64,000 nucleotides of DNA from positions 310,001 through 374,000 of the forward strand of contig OZ025684.1 in the NCBI GenBank assembly GCA_964019335.1, given 5' to 3'. Shown piece after piece: positions 62,110-64,000 of this stretch. The notes under the pieces are model-generated. The model saw only the letters and a program-made list of their open reading frames with translations, was not told the origin of the DNA and did not search any database. The number at the start of each line of letters is the position of its first letter. The first letter of the stretch is position 1. The stretch comes from Diplonema japonicum. Taxonomy: Eukaryota; Euglenozoa; Diplonemea; Diplonemida; Diplonemidae. A program made the position numbers and the translations under genes.

Positions 62110-62986
62110 TTTTTCTTTTTTTTTTTTTGTTTCGAGAGAGCGACATAATTCATTGGGAACAAAGGTGAGTTTACACTCATCAAAAAAAAAAAAACTCAAA
62201 GTGCAGGACAAACCCCCTCATGGAGGGCCGCCCTTGGGTGGGTTAGGGGGGGTTATCTTTTTATACTCCCCAAAAAAAAAAGAAATAAACAAATATAGGC
62301 ACTAGACTTAAAATCTGGTGGCTAAGTTTTTCTTTTTCCTCTCTTTTCTTTTTTCTTTCTTTTTTTTTTTTGATATTCTTTTGATAAGCTTTTACAATAG
62401 TACCGCATTTTAATTACTGTGAAGAATGTCGGACATGAAAAATCTTCAGACAAAAACAAGATGGCTCGTAGCAAGTTTCGAAATGTCTAAATACCTTAAA
62501 TAACAGAATAATCTATACTCGAAACTCTGCACTCGATCCGAGTCCATTCTTCAGTGGGTAACACATTCCCCTTGGGAGGGGCTTCACGCAGAGTGGGGTC
62601 AAAAACCGCCATTTTTCTTTTTCTTTTTCTTTTCTAAGTCTAAAATTCTTTCTTTTCATATTTTTCTTCTCCCCCCCTCTGAACACACAGTTTCGCTTTG
62701 CTAAAAAAAAAAAAAAAAAAAAAATGCTATGGCCCTTCTTTCTATTTCGGCTGTGTTGCCTTTACGTGCCTTCCCGTTCTTCCTGCCCACTTTCTCAAGG
62801 TCTTTCTCGACAAGACTCTTTTGTCTGAGAGCGTGGTTCTGGCTCGCCACCGAGGTGCTTGTCACCTTCTTCCCTTTCTCTGTTTCCGATCAGATATGCA
62901 GTAGATCTATATCTTGCACACCACAAGGTCAAGAGCTGTCAAGCATGCCGCCTGGGTTATATATTAATAGCTCGTGTGCACATGTT
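62110..62986. other. 3' spacer of the surface-protein gene
   Basis: Contains repeat J (about 62190-62240) and T-rich DNA. A mid-GC block at 62720-62985, immediately 3' of the surface-protein stop, looks less random than its surroundings and may be a long 3' UTR. A minus-strand frame there (around 62890-62725, Lys/Arg-rich) lacks a start and a recognisable domain, so I do not call a gene. Confidence 0.5.
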
Positions 62987-64000
62987 TCACACTTGGTACT
63001 TTAACGGGGCAGCCTTACCGGCGCTACTCAAGCTCTTGCACAGCCACGAAAACACAAAAAGGCCTACGGTGCCTGCTCCTGTGTAGAGGGCGGCCTTTGT
63101 TGCTTCTGGCATCCCACTGTCTTCACTGTTGTTGACAGCTGTCTCTGAGTCGCACGTGATGTGTACTGTTGCATTGACACGGGCGTCCTCTGCCACACCC
63201 ACGATCCCTGCCCGTGTGGTGTTGCACTGTGAGCTTGCCTTGTTAACATACATCACCACCCTTCCTATCCCCTCTGTGTAGTCGCAGTCCCAGCACAGCA
63301 CCGCAAGCCCCGCCCCTTCCATCTCTTCGACTGCCCCCAGACAGTTCCCTCCTGTTTCAATCTGAAACTCCAAGTAGCTACTGCCATTACACACAGGCGT
63401 GACTGGAACAGCTGTCATCGGAGCCACCGAAGTGGGCTCTGCTGTGGGCTCCGCTGTGATAGGGGCTGAACTTGGCTCTGCAGTGGGCCCCGCTGTGAGA
63501 GGTGCTGAAGTGGGCTGTGCTGTGGGCTCCGCTGTTATAGGTGCTGAAGTGGGTTCTGCTGTGGGACCCGCTGTGATAGGTGCCAAAGTGGGTTCTGCAG
63601 TGGGCTCCAATGTGAGAGGTGCCGAGGTGGGTTCCGCAGTGGGCTCCGCTGTGATAGGTGCCAAGGTGGGCTCTGCAGTGGGCCCCGCTGTGAGAGGTGC
63701 CGAAGTGGGTTCTGCTGTGGGCTCCGCTGTGATAGGGGCTGGAGTTGGTTCTGCAGAGGGTCCCGCTGTGAGAGGTGCCGAAGTGGGTTCTGCTGTGGGC
63801 TCCGCTGTGATAGGGGCTGAAGTTGGCTCTGCTGTGGGCTCCGCTGTGAGAGGTGCCGAAGTGGGTTCTGCAGTGGGCCCCGCTGTGATAGGGGCTGAAG
63901 TTGGCTCTGCTGTGAGCCCCGCTGTGATAGGTGCCGAAGTAGGCTCTGCTGTTATAGGGGCTGAAGTGGGTTCTGCAGTGGGCTCCGCTGTGATAGGTGC
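62987..64000 (-). CDS. Pro/Thr-repeat surface protein, C-terminal part (5' end outside window)
   Basis: Open from the window edge to TGA at 62987-62989; no stop in this frame. From the edge to about 63420 the protein is a tandem repeat of roughly 15 residues built on APITAEPTAEPTS / APLTAGPTAEPTS variants. Then comes a domain of about 110 residues with paired Cys (CNGSSYLEF, NCLGAVEEM, LCWDCDYTEG, CNTTRAG, ITCDSE) and several N-glycosylation sites, a hydrophobic segment (AALYTGAGTVGLFVFSWLC) and a short cytosolic tail. The Thr-rich repeat is a good O-glycosylation substrate, so this is probably a mucin-like type I membrane protein on the cell surface. The repeat number is likely to vary between alleles. 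Confidence 0.85.
   Translation of the reverse strand, partial: APITAEPTAEPTSAPITAEPTSAPITAGLTAEPTSAPITAGPTAEPTSAPLTAEPTAEPTSAPITAEPTAEPTSAPLTAGPSAEPTPAPITAEPTAEPTSAPLTAGPTAEPTLAPITAEPTAEPTSAPLTLEPTAEPTLAPITAGPTAEPTSAPITAEPTAQPTSAPLTAGPTAEPSSAPITAEPTAEPTSVAPMTAVPVTPVCNGSSYLEFQIETGGNCLGAVEEMEGAGLAVLCWDCDYTEGIGRVVMYVNKASSQCNTTRAGIVGVAEDARVNATVHITCDSETAVNNSEDSGMPEATKAALYTGAGTVGLFVFSWLCKSLSSAGKAAPLKYQV

Noticed and set aside
63420-64000. CRISPR-like or satellite array
   Set aside because: The repeats are contiguous, in frame and encode a regular Pro/Thr protein repeat; there are no unique spacers.

Overview
This window looks like nuclear DNA of a microbial eukaryote. Coding regions are fairly GC-rich and almost free of introns. 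They sit in AT-rich spacers full of A, T, G and C homopolymers, many longer than 15 bases. TAA, TAG and TGA all act as ordinary stops. Every host gene I can support (about fifteen, including partial and broken copies) lies on the minus strand; only transposon reading frames run on plus. One-strand gene order, scarce introns and tandem duplicated genes fit a euglenozoan (kinetoplastid or diplonemid) directional gene cluster. That placement is inference: I see no spliced-leader gene or rRNA that would prove it.

Layout from left to right. 1-11.9 kb: three tandem genes for membrane receptors with a divergent Cache-like ectodomain, near-identical membrane and HAMP-like segments and a degenerate nucleotide-cyclase-like domain; one of them appears to carry a 35-nt intron. 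11.9-21.3 kb: gene-poor homopolymer DNA and two identical CCCH zinc-finger genes in a segmental duplication. 21.4-23.7 kb: a small TTAA-flanked element, then a protein phosphatase-like gene of the HCxxGKDRTG type. 23.7-35.2 kb: no host gene, but a 1.8 kb piggyBac relic, inverted-repeat elements and a non-LTR retrotransposon tail. 35.2-41.1 kb: a divergent third CCCH gene and a gene with two SpoVS-like (Alba-fold) domains behind a Q-rich N-terminus. 43-49.8 kb: a large Q-rich/TPR/FYVE gene and a tandem, TPR-less, nonsense-broken copy, separated by a second piggyBac relic that sits exactly on the copy's stop codon. 50-60.3 kb: four members of a small four-pass membrane protein family, a chromodomain/PARP-like fusion gene, and a tRNA-headed retroelement chimera. 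60.5-64 kb: a pogo-type transposon relic and the 3' end of a gene for a Pro/Thr-repeat surface protein that runs off the window.

Mechanistically the host genes cover surface sensing (receptors, four-pass proteins, mucin-like protein), endosomal lipid binding (FYVE), RNA or nucleic-acid binding (CCCH, SpoVS) and chromatin/ADP-ribosyl biology (chromo-PARP). There is no sign of one shared pathway. The strongest themes are local tandem amplification, patchwork homogenisation of paralogues, and heavy colonisation of the spacers by old mobile elements.
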